A DNA stretch of 29,375 nucleotides from a virus, in the IMG/VR virus record IMGVR_UViG_3300030105_003529, positions 1 through 29,375 of that record; one strand, given 5' to 3'. The notes under the pieces are model-generated. The model ran no database searches. It was not told the DNA's origin and saw nothing but the letters and a program-made list of their open reading frames with translations. Position 1 is the stretch's first letter. Each line of letters starts with the position of its first letter. Below are positions 1 to 8,900 of the stretch, in pieces. The translations under genes and the position numbers were made by a program.

Positions 1-56
1 GACTTGAATTAGCAGAAACAGAATCCTCAAACATTATCTATGAACCTACCAATTAG
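1..56 (+). CDS. queD: 3' fragment of queD (complete copy ends at 29330)
   Basis: This is the last part of the 6-carboxytetrahydropterin synthase gene, duplicated here by the terminal redundancy. It reads in the frame of the complete gene at 28932-29330 and stops at TAG 54-56, after the ATG of queE at 40. It is an artefact of where the circle was opened, not a second gene. Confidence 0.9.
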   Translation, partial: LELAETESSNIIYEPTN

Positions 57-101
57 CGAAATTTTCTACTCCTTACAAGGCGAAGGATTGAGAACTGGCA
101 C
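1..101. repeat. Terminal redundancy, left copy
   Basis: These 101 bases recur at 29275-29375 with a single mismatch (C at 99, A at 29373). QueD and queE read continuously through either copy, so the window is a closed or circularly permuted molecule cut inside the queD/queE overlap, with a unit length of 29,274 bp. The most economical explanation is the k-mer overlap an assembler leaves on a circular contig. A genuine short terminal repeat is less likely because it would lie inside two coding sequences. Confidence 0.9.
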
Positions 102-639
102 AGCGAATACTTTTGTCAGAATACAAGGCTGCAAAGCTCAACACGCTTGTTATGCTCAAGGCATAAGATGTGACACAGAATTTACCAGTGGAACAGATTA
201 CACTCTGGACGAAATACACGACATGATTCAAGATCTTGGAAAAGGTTGTATGAACATCATCTGGACTGGTGGAGAACCAGCTGACAGAGTAAATGAAGAT
301 GTGGTCAAATGGTTCAAAGACAAAGGATATTATCAGTGTATTGAAACATCTGGTTTGTTTCCAGTTACTGATCTGCTTGATTATGTCACAATCTCTCCAA
401 AGGTAGCTGAACATGTTATTGCAAAGAACTTTAAACACGTTGATGAATTAAGATATGTACGTCACAAAGGTCAAAGCGTCCCAGTCCCTACAATTACAGC
501 AGACAGCTATTGTATTTCACCACACAGTGATGGAATGGATATCAACTCTGAAAACTTACAGCACTGCATTCAATTATGTTTGGACAATCCAGAGTGGAGA
601 TTGAGTGTACAAAATCACAAAATATGGATGGTACTATAA
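40..639 (+). CDS. queE: 7-carboxy-7-deazaguanine synthase QueE (radical SAM), atypical cysteine spacing
   Basis: 199 aa. QueE converts 6-carboxy-5,6,7,8-tetrahydropterin to 7-carboxy-7-deazaguanine, the third step of preQ0 synthesis. Visible marks are SLQGEG (residues 11-16), a Cys-rich loop ending in CDT (44-46), the SAM-contacting TGGEP (76-80), SPK in the middle, and a C-terminal WRLSVQNHK of the kind that ends QueE proteins. The three candidate cluster cysteines are C31, C37 and C44, i.e. C-x5-C-x6-C, not the usual C-x3-C-x2-C; some QueE proteins are known to have expanded spacing. The ATG overlaps the end of queD by 17 nt and the end of this gene overlaps folE by 16 nt, so translation is probably coupled through queD-queE-folE. 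The length is normal for small QueE proteins. Family call is secure; cluster binding is inferred. Confidence 0.92.
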   Translation: MNLPISEIFYSLQGEGLRTGTANTFVRIQGCKAQHACYAQGIRCDTEFTSGTDYTLDEIHDMIQDLGKGCMNIIWTGGEPADRVNEDVVKWFKDKGYYQCIETSGLFPVTDLLDYVTISPKVAEHVIAKNFKHVDELRYVRHKGQSVPVPTITADSYCISPHSDGMDINSENLQHCIQLCLDNPEWRLSVQNHKIWMVL

Positions 640-1175
640 CAGAAAAACAAGCAGAAGAATATCTGTCAAAAGTTCTTCAATATTTGAAAGAAGATCCAGA
701 GCGTGAAGGACTTGTTGAAACTCCCAAGAGGTATCTGAAGTTCATGAAAGAATTTCTTTCACCTCCTGATTTCAAATACACCAGCTTTAAAAATGAAGGC
801 ACTGATGATATGATCGTTCAAAAAAACATACCTTTCTTTTCATTGTGTGAACATCATATTGCTCCCTTCTTTGGAGTGGCTCATGTGGCATATATCCCAA
901 ATGGAGAAATTATTGGATTAAGTAAACTGGCAAGAACAGTTGAAACATATTCCAGACGCTTACAGAATCAGGAACGCATCACACAACAGATTGCAGAGCG
1001 TTTAATGGACGAACTCAACGCAAAGGGTGTAGCAGTCGTCATGGAGGCAGAACACCTCTGTATGGCGATGAGAGGCGTGAAGAAGCATGGAGTGACAACA
1101 ACAACCAGCAAGATGATGGGAAAATTCTTTGATGAAAGCAAAACACGTAACGAATTTATGCAACTGATCAAATGA
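624..1175 (+). CDS. folE: GTP cyclohydrolase I (FolE type)
   Basis: 183 aa from the ATG at 624. It makes 7,8-dihydroneopterin triphosphate from GTP, the entry step to both folate and 7-deazaguanines; beside queC, queD and queE the latter is its likely job. Family motifs are CEHHIAPF (75-82) with the zinc ligand C75 and nearby histidines, GLSKLAR (98-104), QERIT (116-120) and [11 protein letters not shown] (141-151) carrying the second zinc cysteine C146. A longer reading from ATG 576 would add 16 residues that overlap queE and do not look like FolE, so 624 is preferred. The length is slightly short compared with the roughly 190-220 aa of bacterial FolE. The stop overlaps the terS start (ATGA at 1172). 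Confidence 0.95.
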   Translation: MDGTITEKQAEEYLSKVLQYLKEDPEREGLVETPKRYLKFMKEFLSPPDFKYTSFKNEGTDDMIVQKNIPFFSLCEHHIAPFFGVAHVAYIPNGEIIGLSKLARTVETYSRRLQNQERITQQIAERLMDELNAKGVAVVMEAEHLCMAMRGVKKHGVTTTTSKMMGKFFDESKTRNEFMQLIK

Positions 1176-1519
1176 ATAAAACGGAATTAAAAAAGAAAGC
1201 AATGATGGAGGCACTTGAAAAATCACTTGGTGTGGTAACTCAAGCGTGTAAAATTGCCAGTGTATCCAGAACACAATACTATCAATGGCTGAAAGATGAT
1301 CCAGACTTCAAAAGACAAACAGATGACATTGCAGAGATCGCAATTGACTTTGCTGAGAGCAAATTGCACTCTCTAATCAGTCAGGAAAATGTCCCAAGTA
1401 CGATCTTCTATTTGAAGACGAAAGGAAAGAAACGTGGCTATGTAGAAACGCAAGATCTGACAATCTCAGAACCAAATAAAAAACCCAGCTGGATCACAAG
1501 CGAGGATGAAGCAGAGTAA
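1172..1519 (+). CDS. terS: Terminase small subunit
   Basis: 115 aa. It begins with a helix-turn-helix region (residues about 15-45, [20 protein letters not shown]) followed by DPDF and a helical stretch, the layout of small terminase subunits that recognise phage DNA for packaging. It lies between folE (4-nt overlap) and the large terminase gene (14-nt overlap), which fixes the assignment. The acidic tail SEDEAE is typical of small subunits. The motif-level call is family knowledge; DNA specificity cannot be read from the sequence. Confidence 0.85.
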   Translation: MNKTELKKKAMMEALEKSLGVVTQACKIASVSRTQYYQWLKDDPDFKRQTDDIAEIAIDFAESKLHSLISQENVPSTIFYLKTKGKKRGYVETQDLTISEPNKKPSWITSEDEAE

Positions 1520-2660
1520 ATCATACTATGACTGCAAGAACTGTGATACTCGAATCCAAATCCATCAGGGAGGAACGAGATCTGGCAAGACCTATTCCAT
1601 ATGTCAGACATTAATTGAATGGTGTGTAAACAATCCAAATGCTGGATGGGTGATCACCATCATCAGAAAAACAATGCCAAGTTTGAAAGCCAGTGTGATG
1701 AGAGACTTCTTTCAGATATTAGAAAAAGAAGAATGGTATTCTCCAGCGAACCACAACAAATCAAACTCACAATATATTCTTTTTGGAAATATGATTGAAT
1801 TTGTTTCAATCGATATGCCACAGCGTATTCGTGGAAGGAAAAGACACATTGCATTTTTGAATGAGTGCAATGAATTAACGTATGAAGATTTCACTCAGAC
1901 AATTCTGAGAACATCAGAGATCCTGATCATGGATTTTAACCCATCAGATGTATTTTCATGGATATATGACAAGGTTATGATCAGAGAGGATGCAACTTTC
2001 TTCCAGACAACATATCTGGACAATCCATTCTTGGATGAAAACACGATTAAAGAAATTGAATACTTAAAAATTACAGATGAAAACTATTGGAGAATATATG
2101 GACTGGGTGAAAGAGGTCTAAACATAGCAGCTATCTTTCCACATTTCAATCAGGTAGATGAAACTCCAGACAGAGCACAGTTCATTTCATTTGGATTAGA
2201 TTGGGGATTTACAAATGATCCCAGTGCACTCATATCGGTGTACAAAGATGGTCTGGATCTATATGTTGAAGAACACTTGTATGAAACTGGCTTGACAAAT
2301 AATGATCTGATAAGAAAAATGAAAGATCTTGGAATTGAACGCCAAGAGATTATTGCAGATTCAGCCGAGCCGAAATCGGTAACTGAGCTTTCAAGAAATG
2401 GATTTTTAATCAAGGGCGCAAAGAAAGGGCCAGACAGCATAAGACTGGGCATTGACGTAATGAAACGCCACAGAATAAACATAACAAAGCAAAGCACAAA
2501 TCTAATCAAGGAGATGCAATCATATAAGTGGAAAACTGACAGAGATGGCAAGCAGATCAATCAACCAGAAAGTGGAAATGATCATGCCATTGATGCACTC
2601 AGATATGTGTGTTTAAATAAACTGATGGAAAACTACTCAGGAAAATATTATATATCATAA
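1506..2660 (+). CDS. terL: Terminase large subunit
   Basis: 384 aa; the packaging ATPase and headful or site-specific nuclease. Walker A is GGTRSGKT (22-29), Walker B with the catalytic acidic pair is IAFLNECNE (115-123), and MDFNPSD at 142-148 follows the coupling region. The RNase H-like nuclease domain has its acidic residues in FGLDWGFTND (D232), IIADSAEP (D285) and NDHAIDALRY (D359/D363). The length is typical of short TerL proteins of siphoviruses. It is the last gene of the block running from the sigma-like gene through the 7-deazaguanine cassette, so modification genes and packaging genes are probably co-transcribed. A 65-nt gap follows. Confidence 0.95.
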   Translation: MKQSKSYYDCKNCDTRIQIHQGGTRSGKTYSICQTLIEWCVNNPNAGWVITIIRKTMPSLKASVMRDFFQILEKEEWYSPANHNKSNSQYILFGNMIEFVSIDMPQRIRGRKRHIAFLNECNELTYEDFTQTILRTSEILIMDFNPSDVFSWIYDKVMIREDATFFQTTYLDNPFLDENTIKEIEYLKITDENYWRIYGLGERGLNIAAIFPHFNQVDETPDRAQFISFGLDWGFTNDPSALISVYKDGLDLYVEEHLYETGLTNNDLIRKMKDLGIERQEIIADSAEPKSVTELSRNGFLIKGAKKGPDSIRLGIDVMKRHRINITKQSTNLIKEMQSYKWKTDRDGKQINQPESGNDHAIDALRYVCLNKLMENYSGKYYIS

Positions 2661-2687
2661 TCAATGTTTACTCATACCACCTTAAAA

Positions 2688-2723
2688 ACCGCAAATACCG
2701 CAAACCTTCCCAACCTTCCCAAA
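2688..2723 (+). repeat. Two adjacent pairs of 9-bp tandem repeats upstream of the tail chaperone gene
   Basis: Reading across the gap after terL there is ACCGCAAAT then ACCGCAAAC, immediately followed by CTTCCCAAC then CTTCCCAAA, ending 2 nt before the ATG at 2726. The arrangement A-A'-B-B' fills the leader. It could be a protein or RNA binding site, a packaging site close to the terminase genes, or simply slippage-made leader sequence. Confidence 0.7.
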
Positions 2724-2725
2724 AA

Positions 2726-3256
2726 ATGAAAATAACAGTACCAACATCCATAGCAGATATTTCTGTCAGCAAATGGATCACACTATCTCAGACTGAAGAT
2801 GTAGTTCAGAGGGTTTCAATACTCTGTGACATCACACCAGATGTTGTCAAAAGTATGACAATTGAAAGCATGGAAACTGTGAATGCATTATTGGAAGAAC
2901 TTGAAGATCCCGCTGAAACACAATATCAATTCTTTCCAATCATCGAACTCAATGGTGAGATGTATGGTGTACATCCTAATCTCTCAGAGCTCACTGTTGG
3001 AGAATACGCAGATCTGGAAACTGCATGTGCTGACACAGATCAAAATCTGCTTCAGATACTTTCTATCCTTTACAGAAAGATAACTCAACAGAGCAAAGAT
3101 TTCTACCAGATTGAACCATACTCAGGGAATGAAAATCAAGAGATATTCAATGAGATGAAAATGGATAAAGTATTTTCGTTGCTCGCTTTTTTTTTGAATA
3201 TCGGTCTGATCTTTATGAAAGATTCCAGCCGATCTTTGGTGGAGGGGATGGAGTAG
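2726..3256 (+). CDS. Tail assembly chaperone, unshifted product (G-like)
   Basis: 176 aa in the zero frame. The gene has the hallmarks of the lambda G/GT arrangement: a small acidic protein whose 3' end contains a homopolymer (T9 at 3187-3195) allowing a switch to the -1 frame. In the zero frame the codons read GCT TTT TTT TTG and then only about 20 more residues before the stop. Lambda G-type proteins coat the tape measure protein during tail assembly. Here the gene lies about 6 kb upstream of the tape measure rather than next to it, which is unusual. No catalytic motif is visible. The function rests on gene position, the slippery site and resemblance of the downstream extension to those of other Bacteroidetes phages. 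Confidence 0.6.
   Translation: MKITVPTSIADISVSKWITLSQTEDVVQRVSILCDITPDVVKSMTIESMETVNALLEELEDPAETQYQFFPIIELNGEMYGVHPNLSELTVGEYADLETACADTDQNLLQILSILYRKITQQSKDFYQIEPYSGNENQEIFNEMKMDKVFSLLAFFLNIGLIFMKDSSRSLVEGME
3187..3195 (+). other. T9 slippery site for -1 frameshift (or transcript slippage)
   Basis: Nine consecutive T residues read as (GC)T TTT TTT TTG in the zero frame. The heptamer T TTT TTT at 3187-3193 meets the X XXY YYZ rule for -1 frameshifting. Slipping back one base gives TTT GAA TAT CGG and opens a frame of 79 codons to the TGA at 3427. Polymerase slippage inserting one U would give the same product. Confidence 0.65.
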
Positions 3257-3429
3257 GGAACAGAATGGCAAATAAGTGGGGATGGTTCGCTTCAATATAT
3301 CATCTGGCAGCTGGAGATGTATTAAAAATTAACGCTGTCACAGAGCTTAAAATGGAACAGGCATTGACATTCTTATGCTATGAATTAGACCTTTCTATAT
3401 CTAAGAATAACAAAGACATAATAAAGTGA
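3193..3429 (+). CDS. -1 frame extension of the tail chaperone (T-like); free-standing ORF from ATG 3265
   Basis: After a -1 shift at the T9 run the reading frame continues without a stop for 78 residues to TGA 3427-3429, giving a fusion of about 234 aa. The extension contains a Gly-rich linker (IFGGGDGVGNRM) and then a WGWF...YHLAAGD...LTFLCYELD segment that resembles the C-terminal part of frameshifted chaperones in related phages. It has an internal ATG at 3265 that could alternatively start a separate 54-aa protein. Because the open frame extends from that ATG right back to the T-run, the frameshift reading is preferred. An indel error in the homopolymer would turn this into one uninterrupted gene. 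Confidence 0.6.
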   Translation, partial: FEYRSDLYERFQPIFGGGDGVGNRMANKWGWFASIYHLAAGDVLKINAVTELKMEQALTFLCYELDLSISKNNKDIIK

Positions 3430-3430
3430 G

Positions 3431-3907
3431 ATGATTAAAAATCAAGAGGAAACAACGCTATACAAATTGCTGAATGCGTTTGTGGTATATGGAGATGAAA
3501 ATTTTCAAATCAATAGCACTGTAATAGGCCCAACAGAGGAAATGGACGTTGAAAAGATGGATGCAAGTCTTTTTCCAATTCTTTTTATTAATCCAAGCAC
3601 CGCATCAATTGACAAAGGAGAAGCAGATATTTCTATTGAATTAATAATTGCCACACTTCAACCCAATGATCTCAAATCCAGAACATACGTATTAAGCAAT
3701 ATGTTCTATGTGATGAAAGATATTATTGCTCTGGGACATAATCACGCTTATGATGACACAAAATTCATTCCCAGATGTACAATGGAATTGCCAGTATCAC
3801 TTGATCCCTTCACAGCAAGATTTGAAAATATGCTTGTTGGATGGTCTACACAGCTCACATTCGGAGTTGATAACACGAATGATGTTTGCCTGATCCCAAT
3901 GTCATAA
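3431..3907 (+). CDS. Probable tail completion/terminator-like protein
   Basis: 158 aa, starting 1 nt after the stop of the frameshift product. It has no catalytic motif. The alternating strand pattern, the acidic middle part (VEKMDASLFPILFI) and the C-terminal PFTARFENMLVGWSTQLTF fit a small alpha/beta neck or tail-terminator protein, and the next gene encodes a gp10-like neck protein, a common neighbour of tail terminators. The assignment is by position and general shape, so it should be read as a structural protein of the head-tail joint with uncertain exact role. Confidence 0.5.
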   Translation: MIKNQEETTLYKLLNAFVVYGDENFQINSTVIGPTEEMDVEKMDASLFPILFINPSTASIDKGEADISIELIIATLQPNDLKSRTYVLSNMFYVMKDIIALGHNHAYDDTKFIPRCTMELPVSLDPFTARFENMLVGWSTQLTFGVDNTNDVCLIPMS

Positions 3908-3909
3908 AA

Positions 3910-3917
3910 TACGTTTA
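3910..3917 (+). promoter_or_regulatory. Bacteroidetes-like -7 element just before a GTG start
   Basis: TACGTTTA, one base off TAnnTTTG, ends 5 nt before the GTG at 3923. A TTTG at 3885-3888 lies 21 nt upstream and could be the -33 part. The spacing to the start codon matches that at 14166, 19278 and 20131, which would make the mRNA nearly leaderless. Confidence 0.35.
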
Positions 3918-3922
3918 TACAA

Positions 3923-4492
3923 GTGATTAAGCTCACAATCGACAATATTTCATATAACGCACCAACAACGAATGCGATTATGATGCGAGTGGCTAAACTT
4001 TGGAAGAAAAACGCTCTCCAGATGTTAAGAAGACAAGGACACAAAGCAACTGGAGCACTGGCAAATTCAATCAAAGTGGAATGGGATGTAAACCAAAACA
4101 GAGATGAATGGAGCATTGAACTGACTCCAAATGTAGCATATTGGCAATATGTGGATTCTGGTGTTGATGGCGTGTCAAAGAAATATAGTCGGGAGACTTT
4201 CAAATTCATGAACACAAATACAAAAACATTCAGCTTTACAAATAAGAAACCACCACTGTCAGCAATAATGGGATGGCTTAAAGTAAAAGGATATCAGGGA
4301 CGTAATGCAAAAGGACAATTCATATCAGATAGATCATTTGGATTCTTAGTACAGAATGCAATCTTTCAGAGAGGACTGAAACCATCATACTTTATATCTA
4401 AGACTGGAAACAACATATTGAAGAAATACTCTGATCCGATTGCTTCAGCTGTTGCAGAAGATGTTGCAAATATCGTTGCATCATTCATCTAA
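3923..4492 (+). CDS. HK97 gp10-like head-tail/neck protein
   Basis: 189 aa with a GTG start. The N-terminal half has the signature region of gp10-like neck proteins: a helical stretch (AKLWKKNALQMLRRQG), then KATGALANSIKVE and VAYWQYVDSGVDG around residues 45-85. Proteins of this family complete the connector or tail top so that head and tail can join. The C-terminal half is predicted helical. GTG 3923 is preferred because the family's first strand would be lost if translation began at the internal ATG pair. Confidence 0.65.
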   Translation: MIKLTIDNISYNAPTTNAIMMRVAKLWKKNALQMLRRQGHKATGALANSIKVEWDVNQNRDEWSIELTPNVAYWQYVDSGVDGVSKKYSRETFKFMNTNTKTFSFTNKKPPLSAIMGWLKVKGYQGRNAKGQFISDRSFGFLVQNAIFQRGLKPSYFISKTGNNILKKYSDPIASAVAEDVANIVASFI

Positions 4493-4521
4493 AAATAAAC
4501 ACATAACCGAACACATTAAAA

Positions 4522-5925
4522 ATGGCATACATTCTTTCACAGCAACCATCAGAAACAGATCTGACAAGTACACTCCAGCCAGTGATCTTTACAGTCAGTG
4601 ATGTAGCATTCACTGGATTCAAATACAGATTTGCTCTGAAGATATCAAATGATGCTGGTCAGCTCCTCACAACACTTGCTCTTCAGCCAAACAATAATGA
4701 TGCAGCATCTTTCAATATTGCTCAGGTATTAGACAGCTATGTCAAGACAACAGAGATACAAGTTCCAGATGATGAAACAAGCAATTCAGTACATAGGCTA
4801 GGAACAACAGATCTGTCAGAGATTTGTGCAAAGGGAGCATTTACAGCACGAAAGTTCACAGTGGATGTTGGATACATTAAATCATCAACATCGGGAGGAT
4901 CAGTATCATATACACCAGTATCAATTGGAAACAAAGTCTTTGCAATCAGATGGTCTGGTCAGACATCAGACTTCTCCAACTGGAACGGAACAAAATTAAA
5001 TGGATTGGATATTGGAAGCTATACAGCCAATTCTTTATCATTCAAACCTCCAATGCTGAGTGAGATCCCACAGAATGGAACAGATACATGGCCAGCTGGA
5101 ACGATGGCAGCATCACCATTGTATAAAGACAATGTCACAATGAAATCATTCAGAACACTTGCCACACCTACTGGAACAGCAACTGGATTCGATCTGGACA
5201 GAAACCTAAACTTTTACAGAGTCAGAGTGATGAATGGAACAACACAAGTCGGAATTTTTGTGATTAATATTTCAACTGCTGGAGGCGTGGCATCTTCATC
5301 TGTTGGATCAGATGGTCTGATTAATTTTGTAGGAACTGGCCCAATTAATTTTAAACTACAAACAGCTAACACTGGACTTGCAACAGCTATTCAAGGCACT
5401 TGGACACATTACGATATTATTGCGAACCAGACAAGTACAGCATCAATTGAAAATCAGCTATCAGGGATATACAGATACACTTTAGTTCCTGAACCATGTT
5501 TGTATGATCAATTCACAATAGCATTTCTCAACAGAGCTGGAACATATGATTACATAGATGTATTGGGATCCCAAACAAATACAACCAAAGTGATCAGCAA
5601 AAATAAGTATGTTGGCAAATCAGGAAACTACATTGACACAAGTGCTACTGATGATTGGACATCATATGGAAGAAATGGAGGAACAACTTTCAGAGATGTG
5701 ACATCCAAGAGAGGAATCAAAGCAAAGACTGGATGGTATGATGAGAGCAGAGATGTATTGATTGAGTCACTCACTGTCTCCAGACAAGTGGTTATGATCA
5801 ACACAAAAGGTGATATCATTCCAATTGTCATAAGTGACACAAATTATCTTGAGAAAACCAGTCTGAAAAATAGGATGTTCCAGTATGATATCAATATCGA
5901 ATTTGCTAAGGAAAGAGTATCATGA
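4522..5925 (+). CDS. Tail/baseplate structural protein
   Basis: 467 aa, rich in Ser, Thr and Asn and predicted mostly beta, with no signal peptide or membrane segment. The central FLNRAGTYDYIDVLG (about 340-355) resembles the NRFG-type segment seen in large minor structural proteins of Bacteroidetes phages, placed just upstream of the tail-hub protein. It probably belongs to the distal tail or baseplate. The stop overlaps the next start (ATGA at 5922), supporting a shared assembly role. Carbohydrate binding is possible but no motif shows it. Confidence 0.55.
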   Translation: MAYILSQQPSETDLTSTLQPVIFTVSDVAFTGFKYRFALKISNDAGQLLTTLALQPNNNDAASFNIAQVLDSYVKTTEIQVPDDETSNSVHRLGTTDLSEICAKGAFTARKFTVDVGYIKSSTSGGSVSYTPVSIGNKVFAIRWSGQTSDFSNWNGTKLNGLDIGSYTANSLSFKPPMLSEIPQNGTDTWPAGTMAASPLYKDNVTMKSFRTLATPTGTATGFDLDRNLNFYRVRVMNGTTQVGIFVINISTAGGVASSSVGSDGLINFVGTGPINFKLQTANTGLATAIQGTWTHYDIIANQTSTASIENQLSGIYRYTLVPEPCLYDQFTIAFLNRAGTYDYIDVLGSQTNTTKVISKNKYVGKSGNYIDTSATDDWTSYGRNGGTTFRDVTSKRGIKAKTGWYDESRDVLIESLTVSRQVVMINTKGDIIPIVISDTNYLEKTSLKNRMFQYDINIEFAKERVS

Positions 5926-8900
5926 TTGAATTACAAGCAAGAGTATCTAATCTGTATGACTGGCACACTTTAGAGCTCAGTGAAGAGGCTGCAATTCCTT
6001 TGACATATTCCTTTGCTGATCCAGAGAAATTGATGAGCAGAGAAGCTCCATATTCAGGAACGTTTCTGCTGCCATTCTCTAACATCAATAATGATTTCTT
6101 TGAGAATTATTTCATGATAGACCTTTCACAAGGGCCATGGAGCAATGACATTTTCTCACCAGAGAATCCAGTTCAATGCACTCTGTTGAATGATGGTGTT
6201 TCTTTGATTGAAGGAGTGTTGCAATTGATCAGTGTTTCAAAAACTGGACAAACATATCAATGTGCAATCACTGGTGGGGCTGGGGATTTGTTTACTCAGA
6301 TGGGAAAAACAAAGCTGAAGGATATATTTTCAAATCCTCCCAATTATAAGTTCCTAATGACTGGGGCAAACGTGAAAGAATCATGGGAGCCAAACGGTGA
6401 CATAACAGATGGAAATGTTGGTGCTGGAGTTATAAGGATTCCAATTGTAGATAAGGCTTTAAGCTCTGGTGGAAGATTGTTTGGAAATTCAGAATCTGGA
6501 GCTGGAGTATTTGCGCCAAATTATATACAACCAATGCATCTGCTGCCATGGATGAGTATTGATCATCTTTTCAGAAAGATCCTTTCATACTTTGGATTCT
6601 CACTTCAGAGTGCATTCATGAGCACGACAGTATGGACAAATTTGTACATGAGTTTAGCAAATGGAGCAAATGGAGTGAAAACAGTTCCGCACTATGGATT
6701 CAAAGTTGGTTTGCTCAGTGACATGTCACCATTTCCATCTGGAAACACATCAGTTGCAATACCATTTGATGTTTCAGCTGGAGCTCTGTTCTATGATCCA
6801 GATGATAACTGGAATGAAACAACACATGTATTCACTGTCCCAAATGATATGAATCTTGTTCTGGATCTGGGCATCAGATTTGACAATACACTTGTAACTG
6901 ATTACAGATATATAACTTTTGAAATTGTCGCTGGCCCATCAACCATTTGGAGTCATTCAATATATGTTCCACCCAGCAGCTTTGATCTGTCTTCTTATCC
7001 ACCATGGACATCAGGAATGCAAGAGGCAATTAATGTTCAAGCTGGATTTGAAATCCAATTGATTGTTTCAGGGAATTTGGAAGGTGTTCAAATAAAATCA
7101 AGTTCTGCTTCCACGTTTTTCAGATGGCTTTCATATGAATCAACATCTTTATCAAATACAGAGTGTGATACAATTGACAACTTGCCTGATATTACATGTT
7201 CTTCATTTGTCAAAGATCTGGTTCAGCGTTATAATCTCACACTTCTTCCATCTACGAGTCCACAAGAGCTCATACTAGAGCCATTAACAGACTATATTGC
7301 TTCAGGTGATGTGATTGATTGGACTGAGAAATTGGATCGCTCACAGCCGTTTGTTGTAAAACCAGCAACAAAACTTAGAAAGAAAAATATAACATTCAAC
7401 GATGGAGAGGATGCTGACTGGCCCAACAAATGGCATGTGCAAGAATATGGATATCCACTGGGTCAATATTCCTTTACAAGCTCTGACACATATGCAACTG
7501 GATCTGTAAAAAATAGTTCTGTATTTGGAAATTTAGCTATTCAAACTTTGCCAACAGCTGACTGGAATGGATCTACACATCCAGAACTCATATATCCAAG
7601 ACTGTTTGGAGAAAGCAATGGAGCACAAGTTCCAGTGGCACACAAACCTAAGATTGCATATTTCAACGGAAAACAGAGTTTAAGTCTTTCAAATTACTCA
7701 TTGTATATAGACATAACACCAGTATCAGAATACGGCTGTATTACTCCTTTTCATAGTTTGCCAATAACAGATACAACGCAAACAACACTCTGGAGACAAA
7801 CACAAAAACAAGCATCATCATCTCCATTGATTGGACAGCAATATGCTCAAGGACTGGTTCAGTCATATTGGAGCAAATATCTTGGACAGCTATATTCTCC
7901 AGATGCAAGACTTGTGACGTGCCAGATTGCTCTCACACCAGCTGATATGAATCTGCTGACATTTGATGATCGTATCTTCATTGATGGAATTTATTACAGA
8001 GTAATTGAGATCTCAGGTTACAATCCAGTAAATCCAAAATCAACAGCTGTCAAACTATTGAAATTAATTGACATTGGATCTGTGACTTTATATCCTACTA
8101 ATGACTGTGATTTGACATATGTATCATCAAACATAAATGGAACAACAAATTGGGTTGATTCCGATGGTGTTTCTCAAGATCCAGTTCCATCATGTTGTGA
8201 GGCGGAAGGATTAACATTTCATATTGATAATGGAACACCAGCATGTTGGTGGAACTGGCAAACAGATGGGCCAACAGTTGATCCAACTGGAACTGCTGGA
8301 GATGATACTGATGATGACACATCAGGATTCTCAGGTGCTGGAGCAAGTGTATCTGGGATCCCTTCCAGATCTTTCTTTCCAGATACTCCGATTCCTATTG
8401 GAGCTCAACAAGGCACACATCTATTCAGACAAAGTTCCAGAAATTTCTCAATGCCAACAGCTATGAATGGCACAGCTGCATATTCTCGCAATGCAAACAA
8501 TATTGGAAATAGCTCTGTGATGGAATTTCAACTGTTATGTGTGACAAAAAACACTGATGCTGTCACAGCTGGAATTGAAGGATCTTCCATCAGTGAGTTA
8601 GTCATGAGAGAAAATTCAATTGCTCATTTTAAAATCAATGCTCTTGGAGTTATATATGCAGCAGCAACAGCATCTGTTGGAGGCACATACTTTGTTTCAC
8701 AGTCAATAGTTGTTAAGAGCTTTGATGGGATAATTTCAATAGTAGCATCCACAACAGATGAAAGTTCAAGAGATGCTGGATTGTCAGCTCCGACAGTGGC
8801 AATCACTGCGTCCTCTGTTCTTAATGTTCTGGATCTCTCTGTCACTGGGGAGGATGATATTCATACGTCATGGGTAATGGATGTGAATGTAGCATATATG

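Noticed and set aside
1-101. Terminal repeat as a transposon or physical direct terminal repeat
   Set aside because: It lies within the coding overlap of queD and queE, has no inverted ends, and its length fits an assembly overlap on a circle.
3748-4215. 155-codon minus-strand frame
   Set aside because: Covered by two plus-strand genes with neck-protein features.
8224-8466. 80-codon plus-strand frame inside the 1027-aa tail gene
   Set aside because: Met/Gln-rich product from reading a Thr/Gly/Asp-rich region out of frame.
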